A stretch of 64,000 bases of DNA, taken from assembly GCF_012275375.1 (NCBI RefSeq), contig NZ_JAAZQJ010000001.1, forward strand, positions 124,001-188,000. The letters are read 5' to 3'. A program made the position numbers and the translations under genes. Shown one piece after another: positions 35,884 through 45,355 of the stretch (position 1 is the stretch's first letter; every line of letters starts with the position of its first letter). Origin of the DNA: Dyella sp. SG609 (lineage in GTDB: Bacteria; Pseudomonadota; Gammaproteobacteria; Xanthomonadales; Rhodanobacteraceae). The notes under the pieces were generated by a model that saw only the letters and a list, made by a program, of their open reading frames with translations, searched no databases and was not told the origin of the DNA.

Positions 35884-37359
35884 TCACAGGCAGCTTTTCA
35901 GCCGGCGCACCGCCTCGTCGAGCGCGCGTGCGTCGGCGCCGCCGTAGCCCATGATCAGCCCGCCCCGCGCGGGCGGCTGCGCGTAGCACAGCGACAGCGG
36001 CCGCGCGGAGACGCCTACCTGTCCGGCGCGGCGCGACAGCGCCACGTCGTCCACGCCCGGCGGCAGCAGCGCCACCAGCTGCATGCCGGCTTCGGCGCCG
36101 ATCACTTCGAGCTGCTGCGGCAGATGCGTGCGGATCGAGGCGACCAGGGCCGCGCGCCGCTCCGCGTACAGCACGCGCATGCGGCGGATATGCCGCGCGA
36201 AATGGCCTTCGCGGATAAAGTCGTTCATGGCCAGCTGCGGCAGCGTGGCGGTGCAGGTATCCAGCGCGTCGCGGCAGGCGGCGAAGGTGTCGACCAGGTC
36301 CTTAGGCACCACCAGGTAGCCCAGGCGCAGGGCGGGGAACATCACCTTGCTGAAGGTACCGACGTAGATCACGCGCTCTTCGGTATCCAGGCCTTGCAGC
36401 GAGGCCACCGGGCGGCCGCCGAAGCGGTATTCGCTGTCGTAGTCGTCCTCCACGATCCACGCGCCGGAGCGCGCGGCCCAGCGCAGCAGCTGCATGCGCC
36501 GCGCCGCGCTCATGGTCATGCCCAGCGGAAACTGGTGCGAGGGCGAGATATAGGCCAGCCGCGCATCCGGCGCCCGGCGGATGCCTTCGGCCACGTCCAG
36601 GCCTTCCTGGTCCACCGGTACCGGCACGATGCGCGCGCCGATGGTGCCGAAGGCCTGGCGCGCGCCGGGATAGCCGGGGTCTTCCAGCCAGGCGCGGTCG
36701 CCGGCATCGAGCAGGGCATGCGCGCAGATCTGCACGCCCTGTTGCGAACCGGTGGTGATCAGCACCTGCGCCGCATCCACGCGCACCGCGCGCACCGCGC
36801 CGAGATAGTCGGCGATCGCTTCGCGCAGCAGCGGGCAGCCGCGCGGATCGCCATAGACCAGCGACTCCGTGCTCGGCGTGCGCGCGTGGCGGTTCAGCAG
36901 CCTGGCCCACAGCTCGGTCGGGAAATGCTCCAGCGCGGGCAGGCCGACGCGGAACGCGCCCTGGCTGTCCAGCCAGGTCTGCTCCGGCGTGCGCATGGCG
37001 GCCACGCGCTGTGCCACCCGGCGGTTGGCGTTGTGCCTGGCGACCGGGACCACGGACAGCCGCGGGCGCGCGGGCTTAAGTGCCGCCGCCGGGATCGAGC
37101 GGGCCACGCAGGTGCCGGCGCCGACGAAGCTCTGCAGATAGCCTTCGGCCAGCAACTGCTCGTAGGCGCTGAGCACCGGCAGGCGCGACACGCGCAGCTC
37201 GGTGGCCAGGCTGCGGGTGGATGGCACGCGCTGGCCGGGGCGCAACTGCCCGTCGGCGATGGCGCGGCGGAACCATTCGGAAAGCTGCTGGTAGATCGGC
37301 ACGCCGCTGCCGTTTTCCAGCGCGATCGGGGGCAGGAACGAAGTGGACGCTCGCGGCAT
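35884..37359 (-). CDS. MocR-family (GntR-HTH plus aminotransferase-fold) transcriptional regulator
   Basis: A 491-residue fusion. An N-terminal winged helix-turn-helix (PIYQQLSEWFRRAIADGQLRPG, VPSTRSLATELRVSRLPVLSAYEQLLAEGY) is joined to a class I aminotransferase-fold domain that binds pyridoxal phosphate (VEDDYDSEYRF, YVGTFSKVMFPALRLGYLVVP, where Lys of TFSK is the Schiff-base residue). Such regulators sense PLP or an amino compound. ATG at 37359 follows GAGG and is preferred to in-frame ATGs at 37392 and 37449. It diverges from an outer-membrane protein gene; a palindrome lies between them. Confidence 0.9.
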   Translation of the reverse strand: MPRASTSFLPPIALENGSGVPIYQQLSEWFRRAIADGQLRPGQRVPSTRSLATELRVSRLPVLSAYEQLLAEGYLQSFVGAGTCVARSIPAAALKPARPRLSVVPVARHNANRRVAQRVAAMRTPEQTWLDSQGAFRVGLPALEHFPTELWARLLNRHARTPSTESLVYGDPRGCPLLREAIADYLGAVRAVRVDAAQVLITTGSQQGVQICAHALLDAGDRAWLEDPGYPGARQAFGTIGARIVPVPVDQEGLDVAEGIRRAPDARLAYISPSHQFPLGMTMSAARRMQLLRWAARSGAWIVEDDYDSEYRFGGRPVASLQGLDTEERVIYVGTFSKVMFPALRLGYLVVPKDLVDTFAACRDALDTCTATLPQLAMNDFIREGHFARHIRRMRVLYAERRAALVASIRTHLPQQLEVIGAEAGMQLVALLPPGVDDVALSRRAGQVGVSARPLSLCYAQPPARGGLIMGYGGADARALDEAVRRLKSCL

Positions 37360-37390
37360 GCGGGTGGGCCTCAAGTGGTCATGGCGGATC

Positions 37391-37406
37391 ATAGCCAAGT
37401 GGCTAT
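37391..37406. promoter_or_regulatory. palindrome between the mocR-type gene and the outer-membrane protein gene
   Basis: ATAGCCA (37391-37397) and TGGCTAT (37400-37406) are perfect 7-bp arms with 2 nt between. It lies 32 nt upstream of the MocR start and about 90 nt before the divergent start. It is a candidate operator for that regulator. Confidence 0.5.
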
Positions 37407-37493
37407 TCGCCCTCGCCACTGCCATTCGTAGTGTTGCCCGGCGGCGCATAGCCGGGCAGGAGAGCGGAGACGGACTTGGGCGTGGGGCACATC

Positions 37494-38450
37494 ATGAAGG
37501 GCAGGGCGAAGCGTGGGTTCCTGGGTGGACTGGCATGCCTGCTGGCCTCGGCGGCGATGGCGCAGGACGCCGGCGCGCCGATCCGCCAGTCGCGCGACGA
37601 CGCCTGGTGGACCGGCCCCATGCTGGCCAACGGCGCCGAGACCTTGCCGCAGGGCCATATGCTGATCGAGCCCTACATCTATGACGTGATGACGCCGGGC
37701 GTCGATGCGTTCGGTTCGCGCGCCTACGTGCTGTACGGCCTGACCGACCGCATCACCGTCGGCGCCATCCCGATCATCGGCTACAACCGGGTCAGCAACG
37801 GCCCGAACAGTTCCGGCATCGGCCTGGGCGACCAGATCCTGCAGTTCCAGTACCGGCTGATCCGCTTCCACGAAGGCAGCTGGGTGCCGACCGTCTCGCT
37901 GATGGTGCAGGAAGCGGTGCCCACCGGACGCTACGACCGCCTGGGCCGGCGCCCCGCCAATGGCATGGGCGGCGGCGCCTACGCCACCACCGTGGGCCTG
38001 AACATGCAGAGTTTCTTCTGGATGCCGAACGGACGCATCCTGCGCGCGCGCCTCAATGCCACCACCACTTTCGCCGGACGCGCGGACGTCGAAGGCATCA
38101 GCACCTACGGCACCGGCCAGGATTTCCGCGGCCATGCGCGCGGCGGCGACAACTTCTACGTGGGCGCCGCGCTGGAGTACAGCCTGACCACGCGCTGGGT
38201 GCTGGCGCTGGACCTGACCTACAGCCACAACGGCAACACCTGGGTAAAGGGTTTCAACGTAGTACCGGGAATGGAGCCGGTGCGGGTGAGCAACCGCTTC
38301 GGCCGCAGCGATGCGGTGGGTTATGCGCCGGCGATCGAATACAACTGGTCGCCCAATATCGGCGTGCTGCTCGGCGTGCGGGTGATTGCCGGCGGCAACA
38401 ACACCAAGCGTTCGGTGACGCCGGCCATCGCACTTAATTACGTGCGCTGA
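37494..38450 (+). CDS. outer-membrane beta-barrel protein, phenol-degradation (MetA) type
   Basis: A 318-residue protein with a signal peptide (RGFLGGLACLLASAAMAQ). The rest is alternating hydrophobic/polar strands such as ILQFQYRLIRF, WVPTVSLMVQEAVPTGRYD, YATTVGLNMQSFFW, FYVGAALEYSLTTRWVLALDL and a final TPAIALNYVR. It is likely a substrate porin of the phenol_MetA_deg type. The ATG at 37494 is chosen as it begins a standard signal peptide after GTGGGG. A TTG at 37476 and a GTG at 37482 with better Shine-Dalgarno positions are alternatives. No substrate can be named. Confidence 0.75.
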   Translation: MKGRAKRGFLGGLACLLASAAMAQDAGAPIRQSRDDAWWTGPMLANGAETLPQGHMLIEPYIYDVMTPGVDAFGSRAYVLYGLTDRITVGAIPIIGYNRVSNGPNSSGIGLGDQILQFQYRLIRFHEGSWVPTVSLMVQEAVPTGRYDRLGRRPANGMGGGAYATTVGLNMQSFFWMPNGRILRARLNATTTFAGRADVEGISTYGTGQDFRGHARGGDNFYVGAALEYSLTTRWVLALDLTYSHNGNTWVKGFNVVPGMEPVRVSNRFGRSDAVGYAPAIEYNWSPNIGVLLGVRVIAGGNNTKRSVTPAIALNYVR

Positions 38451-38674
38451 TTCTGTTCCCTCTCCGCTCCGGGGTGAGCAATGGTCTTGCCTCACTGTCT
38501 CATCTTCGTCATCCAGGGGGAGGCCTGACGAGCGCGTAGCGCGAAGAACGCCCGCGGGGCGGCCCCGAAGGGGTGAGCGAAGCGAATCATCCAGTGGCGG
38601 TATCGCTCGGTTGTTGCGCTGGCGCTTGGGTGTCTCGCCTTTGGCGAGTGTTTCGTGCCGCTGCCGCGGCCCGA

Positions 38675-38710
38675 GTTACTTCTTCTTTGCGTGCCCAAAG
38701 AAGAAGTAAC
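38675..38710. repeat. long hairpin, related to the one at 9306-9343
   Basis: GTTACTTCTTCTTTG and CAAAGAAGAAGTAAC are perfect 15-bp arms around a 6-nt loop (CGTGCC). It shares the GTTACTT---CTTTG frame and loop size with the copy at 9306. It is too long for a standard operator and has no U-tract. Confidence 0.78.
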
Positions 38711-38975
38711 CAAGAAGAAAGGGCACCCTGCTTGGCGCCCTCAGCAGCAAAGCTGCTGAGGGTCCGTGAGGGCTGGCCGGGCTTTTTGATCGGGCATCCT
38801 GCCCGAGTCAAAAAGGCGAGGACGTCCTGTCCTCGCCCCCCTTGCGGGGGCCTTTTCGTCCAGCCCTCACCGCCGGCGCCAAGGGGACCCGGTAAATCAA
38901 GAGCCAAAGCGCACAAGCGGAACGCCGCGGCTGCGCCGCGTGCTCTTCGCTGGATTTTCGCCTCGCCCGACATCC

Positions 38976-39015
38976 CCCTCTCCCCGCCGGGGAGAGGGCC
39001 GGGGTGAGGGGTCGG
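38976..39015. repeat. single REP-like core
   Basis: CCCTCTCCCC (38976-38985) and GGGGAGAGGG (38989-38998) are perfect 10-bp arms with a 3-nt loop, followed by GGGGTGAGGGG. It matches one half of the bipartite copies found elsewhere; the second half is missing. Confidence 0.7.
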
Positions 39016-39169
39016 GCGGAGCGATGCGCGGAGGGGCGAGAAAGCCAGAGCACTTTGCTTCGCGCCATGGAAACGCTTAGCCCCTCATTCGCCCCGGGGC
39101 GCTGAAAGATGCGAACCATTCTCATCCCTATGCTAAGGTCGCGCCCCTGATTCCAGGCCAGCGCGACCG

Positions 39170-40300
39170 ATGCCCGCCACCTCCCGCCCGACCGCACGCC
39201 ACCCTTGGCGCCTCCGCGACCCGCTGCGCAAGCTGCATCTGTGGCTGGGCTTGAGCGTCGGCCTGGCGTTCGCGGTATTGGCTTTATCCGGCACGGTGTT
39301 GGCATTCCAGACGGACCTGCTGCGCTGGCGCCATCCGGAGTTGTTCGCGCATGCGCTGCCGACGCCGGAGCAGCGCGCCGCCATCCTCGAACGCATCCAC
39401 GCCACGGAATGGCCGGCGCCCTTGCGCGCGATCGACACGCCCACCGCCGACATGCCGATGTGGCAACTCTCCCTCGGTGGGGAAAAACGCGTTTATCTCG
39501 ATCCAACGGATGGACATCAGCTGCTGGTGCGCTCCAAAAACGACGATTTCGTGCTTTGGTTGCGCGATCTGCATACGCATCTGCTCAGCGGACACAACGG
39601 CGAAACCGCGCTCGGCGTGCTTGGCCTGGCCGAGCTGGGCCTGATCCTGATCGGCCTCACCCTGTGGTGGCCGCGCCGCGGGCACTGGCGCCACGCGGTG
39701 CGCATGTACGCGCAACCGCCGACGCGCCGCTGGCGCAGCTGGCACCAGGGCATCGGCGCGCTGCTGTTTCCATTCCTGCTGCTCAGCACGCTTACCGGCG
39801 TCACCCTGATCTACAAGGACACCACGCGCAGCGCGCTCGCCGCGCTGTTCGGCGACACGTCGTCGAAGCCGCCGAAAGCGCCGGCCGTCACGCCGAGCGA
39901 CGCGCCGCTGCAATGGTCCGCCGCGCTCGCCGCCGCGCAGGCCGCGCTGCCGCAGGCCGAACTGCGCCGCATCACCTTGCCGAACGACAAGAACGCCGCG
40001 CTGACCATCCGCGCACGCGGCCCGCAGGAGTGGAATGCGGTGGGCCGCAGCGTGGTGGTGGTCGATCCGTACAGTGCGAAGGTGCTGTCGGTGTACGACG
40101 CGCAGACGCAAGGCGGTGGCGCGAAGCTGGTCGACAAGATCTACCCGGTGCATTCCGGCCAGGTCGGCGGCGTGCCGTGGCAACTCGTCATTGGCGTAGT
40201 GGGCGTGCTGCCGGCGTTCTTCCTGGTCACCGGTTTCCTGTTCTGGCGCACGCGCACGCGCCACCGCAAACATGCGCAACAGGTGCTTGGCAAGGCCTGA
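39170..40300 (+). CDS. PepSY-associated transmembrane protein
   Basis: A 376-residue inner-membrane protein with four spans: LWLGLSVGLAFAVLALSGTVLAF, VLGLAELGLILIGLTLWWP, ALLFPFLLLSTLTGVTLIY and VIGVVGVLPAFFLVTGFLFW. Periplasmic PepSY-like regions lie between the spans. Conserved histidines are visible (RKLHLWLG, LRDLHTHLLSG, RSWHQGIG, YPVHSGQVG), as in the PepSY_TM family, which often transports or reduces iron-type substrates next to TonB systems. Nothing next to it indicates a cargo. The ATG is at the first in-frame start with a plausible leader. Confidence 0.87.
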   Translation: MPATSRPTARHPWRLRDPLRKLHLWLGLSVGLAFAVLALSGTVLAFQTDLLRWRHPELFAHALPTPEQRAAILERIHATEWPAPLRAIDTPTADMPMWQLSLGGEKRVYLDPTDGHQLLVRSKNDDFVLWLRDLHTHLLSGHNGETALGVLGLAELGLILIGLTLWWPRRGHWRHAVRMYAQPPTRRWRSWHQGIGALLFPFLLLSTLTGVTLIYKDTTRSALAALFGDTSSKPPKAPAVTPSDAPLQWSAALAAAQAALPQAELRRITLPNDKNAALTIRARGPQEWNAVGRSVVVVDPYSAKVLSVYDAQTQGGGAKLVDKIYPVHSGQVGGVPWQLVIGVVGVLPAFFLVTGFLFWRTRTRHRKHAQQVLGKA

Positions 40301-40394
40301 GCCGCACGCCTGCGTAAGCGCGCTGCAGCAAGCGCTTAACGGCATTCCACACTAGAATTGCGCGTCTTACGCACACCCTTCCGTTGGAGTTGCC

Positions 40395-43300
40395 ATGAGT
40401 TCCCCCGCCCAGCACGTTTCTGCCAGTGCTGCAGTGCACGAAAGCCGTCCCCTGCGCTTCGTCACCGCCGCCAGCTTGTTCGATGGCCATGACGCGGCGA
40501 TCAATATCATGCGCCGCATCATCCAGTCGCAGGGCGCGGAGGTGATCCACCTGGGCCACAACCGCTCGGTGGAGGACGTGGTCCGCGCAGCCCTGCAGGA
40601 AGACGTCGACGCGATTGCGCTGTCCTCGTACCAGGGCGGCCACGTCGAGTACTTCAAGTACATGGTGGACATGCTCAAGGAACATGGCGCCGCGCATATC
40701 CGCGTGTTCGGCGGCGGCGGCGGCACCATCACGCCGGAAGAAATCCGCGAGCTGCAGGCCTACGGCGTGGAGCGCATCTACCACCCGAACGACGGCATGA
40801 AGCTCGGCCTCACCGAGATGATCGAGGACGTGATGCGCCGCACCCGCGAGGCCGCCGACCAGCGCGCCCATGCGGAGCAGGCCACCGCCGTCGCGCCGCG
40901 CGTGGATATCGACGACGAGATCTCGATCGGCCACATGCTGTCGGCGATCGAGGAAGGCCAGCTGCCGGACGCCGAGCTCGAACACCTGCGCAAGCAATGG
41001 AAGATGGCGGGCAAGCAGACGCCGGTGCTGGGCGTCACCGGCACCGGCGGTGCGGGCAAGTCCTCGGTGGTGGACGAACTGCTGCTGCGCTTCCTGCATG
41101 CCTTTCCGGAGATGCGCATCGCGGTGCTGGCGGTCGACCCGACCCGCCGCCGCAGCGGCGGCGCGCTGCTGGGCGACCGCATCCGCATGAATTCGCTGCG
41201 CAGCCATCGCGTGTACATGCGCTCGATGGCCACGCGCCGCCAGCACGCCGCCACCAGCGTGGTGCTGCACGACTGCATCGACTTCCTCAAGGCGCAGCCG
41301 TACGACCTGGTGATCGTGGAAACCGCCGGCATCGGCCAGAGCGATTCGGAGATCGTCGACCTGGTCGACTTCCCGATGTACGTGATGACCAGCGACTACG
41401 GCGCGGCCAGCCAGCTCGAAAAGATCGACATGCTGGACTTCGCCGAACTGGTGGTGCTCAACAAGTTCGACAAGCGCGGCGCCGAAGACGCGCTGCGCGA
41501 CGTGCGCAAGCAGTGGAAGCGCAACCGCACCGCCTTCGCCCTGAAGGACGAGGAGGTGCCGGTCTATCCGAGCATCGCCAGCCAGTTCAACGATCCGGGC
41601 GTGACCTGGATGTTCGCCAACCTGTGCCGCCTGCTGCGCGACAAGCTCAGCCTGCCCGCGCCGAAGTGGACGCCCGATCTGGACACCTCGCTGAAGGAGC
41701 CGCGCGCCACCGTGCTGATTCCCGGCAGCCGCGTGCGCTATCTGGCCGAGATCGCCGAGCAGGGCCGCGGCATCAATACGGAGATCGAGCGCGAGGCGGA
41801 ATTCGCCAGCAAGGCGCAGCACTACTACGAGTCGCTGAAGGACCTGGGCGATGCGCGCCTGCCGCGCGAGCTGTCGCGCTACGACAGCGAGTCGCTGCAC
41901 GAGGAGGGCGCCGACCGCACGCTGCTCACGCTGCGCCAGCGCTACAACCAGGCGGTGAAGGAGCTGAGCCACGAAGCCGTGCACCTGCTGCACGACTGGC
42001 CGGTGCGCTACAAATCGGTCACCGACGAGTACAACGAGTACAAGGTGCGCGACAAGACGATCCGCGTCGAGAACTATCGCGAATCGCTGAGCCACCAGAA
42101 GATCCCGAAGGTGTCGCCGCCGAAGACGAAGGACTGGGGCGACCTGTTGCGCTTCCTGATGCGCGAGAACCTGCCGGGCTATTACCCCTACACCGGTGGC
42201 GTGTATCCGTACCGCCGCACCGGCGAGGATCCCACCCGCATGTTCGCCGGCGAAGGCACGCCGGAGCGTACCAACCGCCGCTTCCATTACCTGAGCCAGG
42301 GCGGCGCGGCCACGCGCCTGTCCACCGCGTTCGACTCCGTCACGCTGTACGGCGAGGACCCGGCGCCGCGCCCGGACATCTACGGCAAGATCGGCAACTC
42401 GGGCGTCAACGTCGCCACGCTGGACGATATGAAGAAGCTGTATTCCGGCTTCGATCTCAGCGCGCCCAGCAGCTCGGTGTCCATGACCATCAACGGTCCG
42501 GCGCCGATCATCCTGGCGATGTTCATGAACACCGCTATCGACCAGAACGTGGAGAAGTACCTCAAGGCCGATCCGGCGCGCTGGAGCGCGGCGCAGAAGA
42601 AGATCGCCGCGCTGCATCCGCATGGTGGTCCGCGTTATTCCGGCGAGCTGCCCAAGGGCAATGAAGGCCTGGGCTTGGGCCTGCTCGGCATCACTGGCGA
42701 CCAGCTGGTGGATGCCGAAACCTACGCGCGCATCAAGGAAGAAACCCTGCAGACCGTGCGCGGCACCGTGCAGGCGGACATCCTTAAAGAAGACCAGGCG
42801 CAGAACACCTGCATCTTCAGCACCGAGTTCGCGCTGCGCATGATGGGCGACATCCAGCAGTACTTCGTCGACCACAAGGTGCGCAACTTCTATTCGGTGT
42901 CGATCTCCGGCTACCACATCGCCGAGGCCGGCGCGAACCCGATCAGCCAGCTGGCCTTTACGCTGTCGAACGGCTTCACCATCGTAGAGTACTACCTCGC
43001 GCGCGGCATGCACATCGACGACTTCGCGCCGAACCTGTCGTTCTTCTTCTCCAACGGCATGGACCCGGAATACACCGTGATCGGCCGCGTGGCCCGCCGC
43101 ATCTGGGCCCGCGCCATGCGCGAACGCTACGGCGCCAGCGCGCGCAGCCAGATGCTGAAGTACCACATCCAGACTTCCGGCCGCTCGCTGCACGCGCAGG
43201 AAATCCAGTTCAACGACATCCGCACCACGCTGCAGGCGCTGTACGCCCTGTTCGACAACTGCAACAGCCTGCACACCAACGCCTACGACGAGGCGATCAC

Positions 43301-43862
43301 CACGCCGACCGAGGAAAGCGTGCGCCGCGCGGTGGCCATCCAGCTGATCATCAACCGCGAGCTGGGCCTGAACTTCAACGAGAACCCCTGGCAGGGCAGC
43401 TTCGTGGTCGACGCGCTTACCGACCTGGTGGAAGAAGCCGTCTACCGCGAGTTCGAGGCGATCAGCGAGCGCGGCGGCGTGCTCGGCGCGATGGACACCA
43501 TGTACCAGCGCGGCAAGATCCAGGAAGAGTCGATGTACTACGAGCAGAAGAAGCACGACGGCAGCCTGCCGCTGATCGGCGTGAACACCTTCCTGCCCAA
43601 GGATCACGGCGGCGAGATCGCCACCGAGATCGAGCTGATCCGCTCCACCGAAGAGGAGAAGGGCCAGCAGATCGACAACGTGCAGGCCTACGCCAATGCC
43701 CGCAACGGCCTGGCCCCGGAAAGCCTCAAGCTCCTGCAGAACACCGCGCGCGAACGCCGCAACGTGTTCGAGCAGCTGATGGAAGCGGTTAAGTACAACT
43801 CGCTGGGGCAGATCAGCCACGCGTTGTACGACGTGGGTGGCGAGTACCGCCGCAACATGTAA
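40395..43862 (+). CDS. icmF: fused isobutyryl-CoA mutase (IcmF)
   Basis: A 1155-residue B12 enzyme that rearranges isobutyryl-CoA and n-butyryl-CoA. It is a fusion of three parts: an N-terminal cobalamin-binding domain with axial His32 ([10 protein letters not shown]), a G-protein chaperone (Walker [10 protein letters not shown], about residues 216-224) and a C-terminal TIM-barrel mutase domain. Gln803 in [12 protein letters not shown] sits where methylmalonyl-CoA mutases have Arg, which fits a substrate without a carboxylate. The site equivalent to the IcmF Phe appears as Tyr604 ([11 protein letters not shown]). GGAG lies before the ATG. With leucine dehydrogenase it suits branched-chain or valine catabolism. 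Confidence 0.93.
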   Translation: MSSPAQHVSASAAVHESRPLRFVTAASLFDGHDAAINIMRRIIQSQGAEVIHLGHNRSVEDVVRAALQEDVDAIALSSYQGGHVEYFKYMVDMLKEHGAAHIRVFGGGGGTITPEEIRELQAYGVERIYHPNDGMKLGLTEMIEDVMRRTREAADQRAHAEQATAVAPRVDIDDEISIGHMLSAIEEGQLPDAELEHLRKQWKMAGKQTPVLGVTGTGGAGKSSVVDELLLRFLHAFPEMRIAVLAVDPTRRRSGGALLGDRIRMNSLRSHRVYMRSMATRRQHAATSVVLHDCIDFLKAQPYDLVIVETAGIGQSDSEIVDLVDFPMYVMTSDYGAASQLEKIDMLDFAELVVLNKFDKRGAEDALRDVRKQWKRNRTAFALKDEEVPVYPSIASQFNDPGVTWMFANLCRLLRDKLSLPAPKWTPDLDTSLKEPRATVLIPGSRVRYLAEIAEQGRGINTEIEREAEFASKAQHYYESLKDLGDARLPRELSRYDSESLHEEGADRTLLTLRQRYNQAVKELSHEAVHLLHDWPVRYKSVTDEYNEYKVRDKTIRVENYRESLSHQKIPKVSPPKTKDWGDLLRFLMRENLPGYYPYTGGVYPYRRTGEDPTRMFAGEGTPERTNRRFHYLSQGGAATRLSTAFDSVTLYGEDPAPRPDIYGKIGNSGVNVATLDDMKKLYSGFDLSAPSSSVSMTINGPAPIILAMFMNTAIDQNVEKYLKADPARWSAAQKKIAALHPHGGPRYSGELPKGNEGLGLGLLGITGDQLVDAETYARIKEETLQTVRGTVQADILKEDQAQNTCIFSTEFALRMMGDIQQYFVDHKVRNFYSVSISGYHIAEAGANPISQLAFTLSNGFTIVEYYLARGMHIDDFAPNLSFFFSNGMDPEYTVIGRVARRIWARAMRERYGASARSQMLKYHIQTSGRSLHAQEIQFNDIRTTLQALYALFDNCNSLHTNAYDEAITTPTEESVRRAVAIQLIINRELGLNFNENPWQGSFVVDALTDLVEEAVYREFEAISERGGVLGAMDTMYQRGKIQEESMYYEQKKHDGSLPLIGVNTFLPKDHGGEIATEIELIRSTEEEKGQQIDNVQAYANARNGLAPESLKLLQNTARERRNVFEQLMEAVKYNSLGQISHALYDVGGEYRRNM

Positions 43863-43868
43863 GCAGGT

Positions 43869-43957
43869 TCCTCCCCCTCTCCTTCCGGGAGAGGGGGTGA
43901 GGGTACCGCCACCTTCTCTCCCACGGGACTACCTTCGGGTGGCCGGAGGGAGAAGGA
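43869..43957. repeat. bipartite REP-like intergenic palindrome
   Basis: CCCCTCTCCTTCCGGGAGAGGGG and GGGTGAGGG, followed by CCACCTTCTCTCCC and then GGAGGGAGAAGG at 43945-43957. Similar layout to the other copies. It lies between icmF and the convergent transporter gene. Confidence 0.7.
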
Positions 43958-43996
43958 TTGGGCTTGGAGACCGAGGGGAAGACGAGAGGTTACTTG

Positions 43997-45283
43997 CTAG
44001 TACCAGCGGCGCGGCCGCACCGGCAGCGTCTCCGGCATCCGCGCCAACACCGGCAGCACCAGCAGCGCAACCGCGGCGATCATCACGCCCGGCACCACCT
44101 TCCATCCGGTCGCGGTAATCAGCAGCTCGGCCAGAAACGGCGTCAAGCCGCCGAAGATCGCCGTCGCCATGGTCACGCCCAGCGCCAACCCGCTCAAGCG
44201 GCCTTCGCCGGGAAACTGCTCGGCGGTTGCCGGCGCGCCCACGGCACTGACACCGCCGGCAAGGCAGGCCAGCACGATCGAAGCCAGCGCGATATCCACT
44301 TCCTTCCCGCGCGCCATCCACTCGAACATCAGCAAGGGCAACAGCACGCCCGCCGCCGCAAGCCACACCAGCACCGGCCGGCGACCGACACGGTCGGACA
44401 GCGCGCCCGCCAGCGGCGTGACCAGGATCACCGCCACCGCGGCCAGCGTCGACAGCCACAGCGAGCGTTCCTCGGCGAGGATGCCTGAGGAGCTGAGAAA
44501 AGCCGGCACGTAGGTGATGCCCACGTAGTACGTGATCGAACCGAGCGCCGAGATGGCGAAGGTGCGAAACAGGGCAGGGCGATGGTTAGCCAGCGTATGG
44601 CTCAGCGGCGACTCCGGCACGGTGTGCTGCCGCACCTGCCGCACGAAGTCCGGCGACTCCTCCATGGTGGAGCGCGCGATCCACACGCAGCCGGCCAGCG
44701 CCGCGCCGACGAAGAACGGGATGCGCCAACCCCAGGCATCCAATTGCGCCGTGCTCATGGCGCTCACCGTCAATGCGGAAACACCCACCGCCAGCAGCGC
44801 ACCGATCTCGCTGGCGGCCGAGGCCAGCGAAGTGATCAGCCCACGCCGATCCTTGCGCGCGCCCTCCAGCAGATACGCCACCACGCCGGTGTATTCGCCG
44901 CCGACGGAGAACGCCATGAAACAGCGCAGCAGCAACAGCAGCGCACCCGCCGCCGGGCCGATGCTGGCATGCGACGGCAACAGCGCCGTGGCCAGCATGG
45001 CCAAGGTCATCAGCATCATCGACCACAGGAGGGTGCGGCGCCGCCCGATGCGGTCGCCGATATGGCCGAACACCATCGCACCCAGCGGCCGCATCGCGTA
45101 GGAGATGGCGAAGCCGGCGAGCGTCGCCAGCAGCGAACTCTCGCCGCCACCGAAGAACACCCGCGACAGCACGGTGGCGAAATAGAGATAGAGGGTGAAG
45201 TCGTACCACTCGACCACGGTCGAGAGGGCGGCGACCGCCATGGAGGCGCGGGAGATTTCGGCAGTGCCGGGCTTTTCGGTCAT
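43997..45283 (-). CDS. MFS metabolite:H+ symporter (MHS family)
   Basis: A 428-residue transporter with twelve hydrophobic spans. The N-terminal motif TVVEWYDFTLYLYFATVLS and motif A in GHIGDRIGRRRTLLWSMMLMT are those of the MHS family, which takes up proline, betaine, shikimate or dicarboxylates with protons. The second-half motif GALSDRVGRRPVLVW mirrors motif A. It lies between icmF and an SDR-type gene, on its own transcript. No substrate-specific feature could be read. Confidence 0.92.
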   Translation of the reverse strand: MTEKPGTAEISRASMAVAALSTVVEWYDFTLYLYFATVLSRVFFGGGESSLLATLAGFAISYAMRPLGAMVFGHIGDRIGRRRTLLWSMMLMTLAMLATALLPSHASIGPAAGALLLLLRCFMAFSVGGEYTGVVAYLLEGARKDRRGLITSLASAASEIGALLAVGVSALTVSAMSTAQLDAWGWRIPFFVGAALAGCVWIARSTMEESPDFVRQVRQHTVPESPLSHTLANHRPALFRTFAISALGSITYYVGITYVPAFLSSSGILAEERSLWLSTLAAVAVILVTPLAGALSDRVGRRPVLVWLAAAGVLLPLLMFEWMARGKEVDIALASIVLACLAGGVSAVGAPATAEQFPGEGRLSGLALGVTMATAIFGGLTPFLAELLITATGWKVVPGVMIAAVALLVLPVLARMPETLPVRPRRWY

Positions 45284-45355
45284 GCGGTGACGGCGGCCGG
45301 GTACGGAAACCGCGATCCTAGCGCGATCCGCCGTACCTGGCCCGTCAAGCCGCGA

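Larger units (their letters stand above)
38451..39169. other. gene-free interval holding a hairpin array
   Basis: No gene seen. It holds at least four consecutive hairpins at 38675-38710, 38738-38762 (CCCTCAGCAGC/GCTGCTGAGGG), 38782-38815 (CTTTTTGATCGGGC paired with a slightly bulged partner) and 38815-38837 (GGCGAGGAC/GTCCTCGCC). A single REP-like core follows at 38976-39015. The last part upstream of 39170 should contain the PepSY gene promoter. Confidence 0.6.

Noticed and set aside
38675-38837. CRISPR array
   Set aside because: The stems differ from one another and there are no equal-length direct repeats with unique spacers.
40227-43820. A 1197-codon open frame opposite icmF
   Set aside because: It is an antisense shadow caused by strong GC bias; icmF has clear catalytic motifs and a ribosome site. 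The antisense product has only His/Ala/Val-rich low-complexity sequence.
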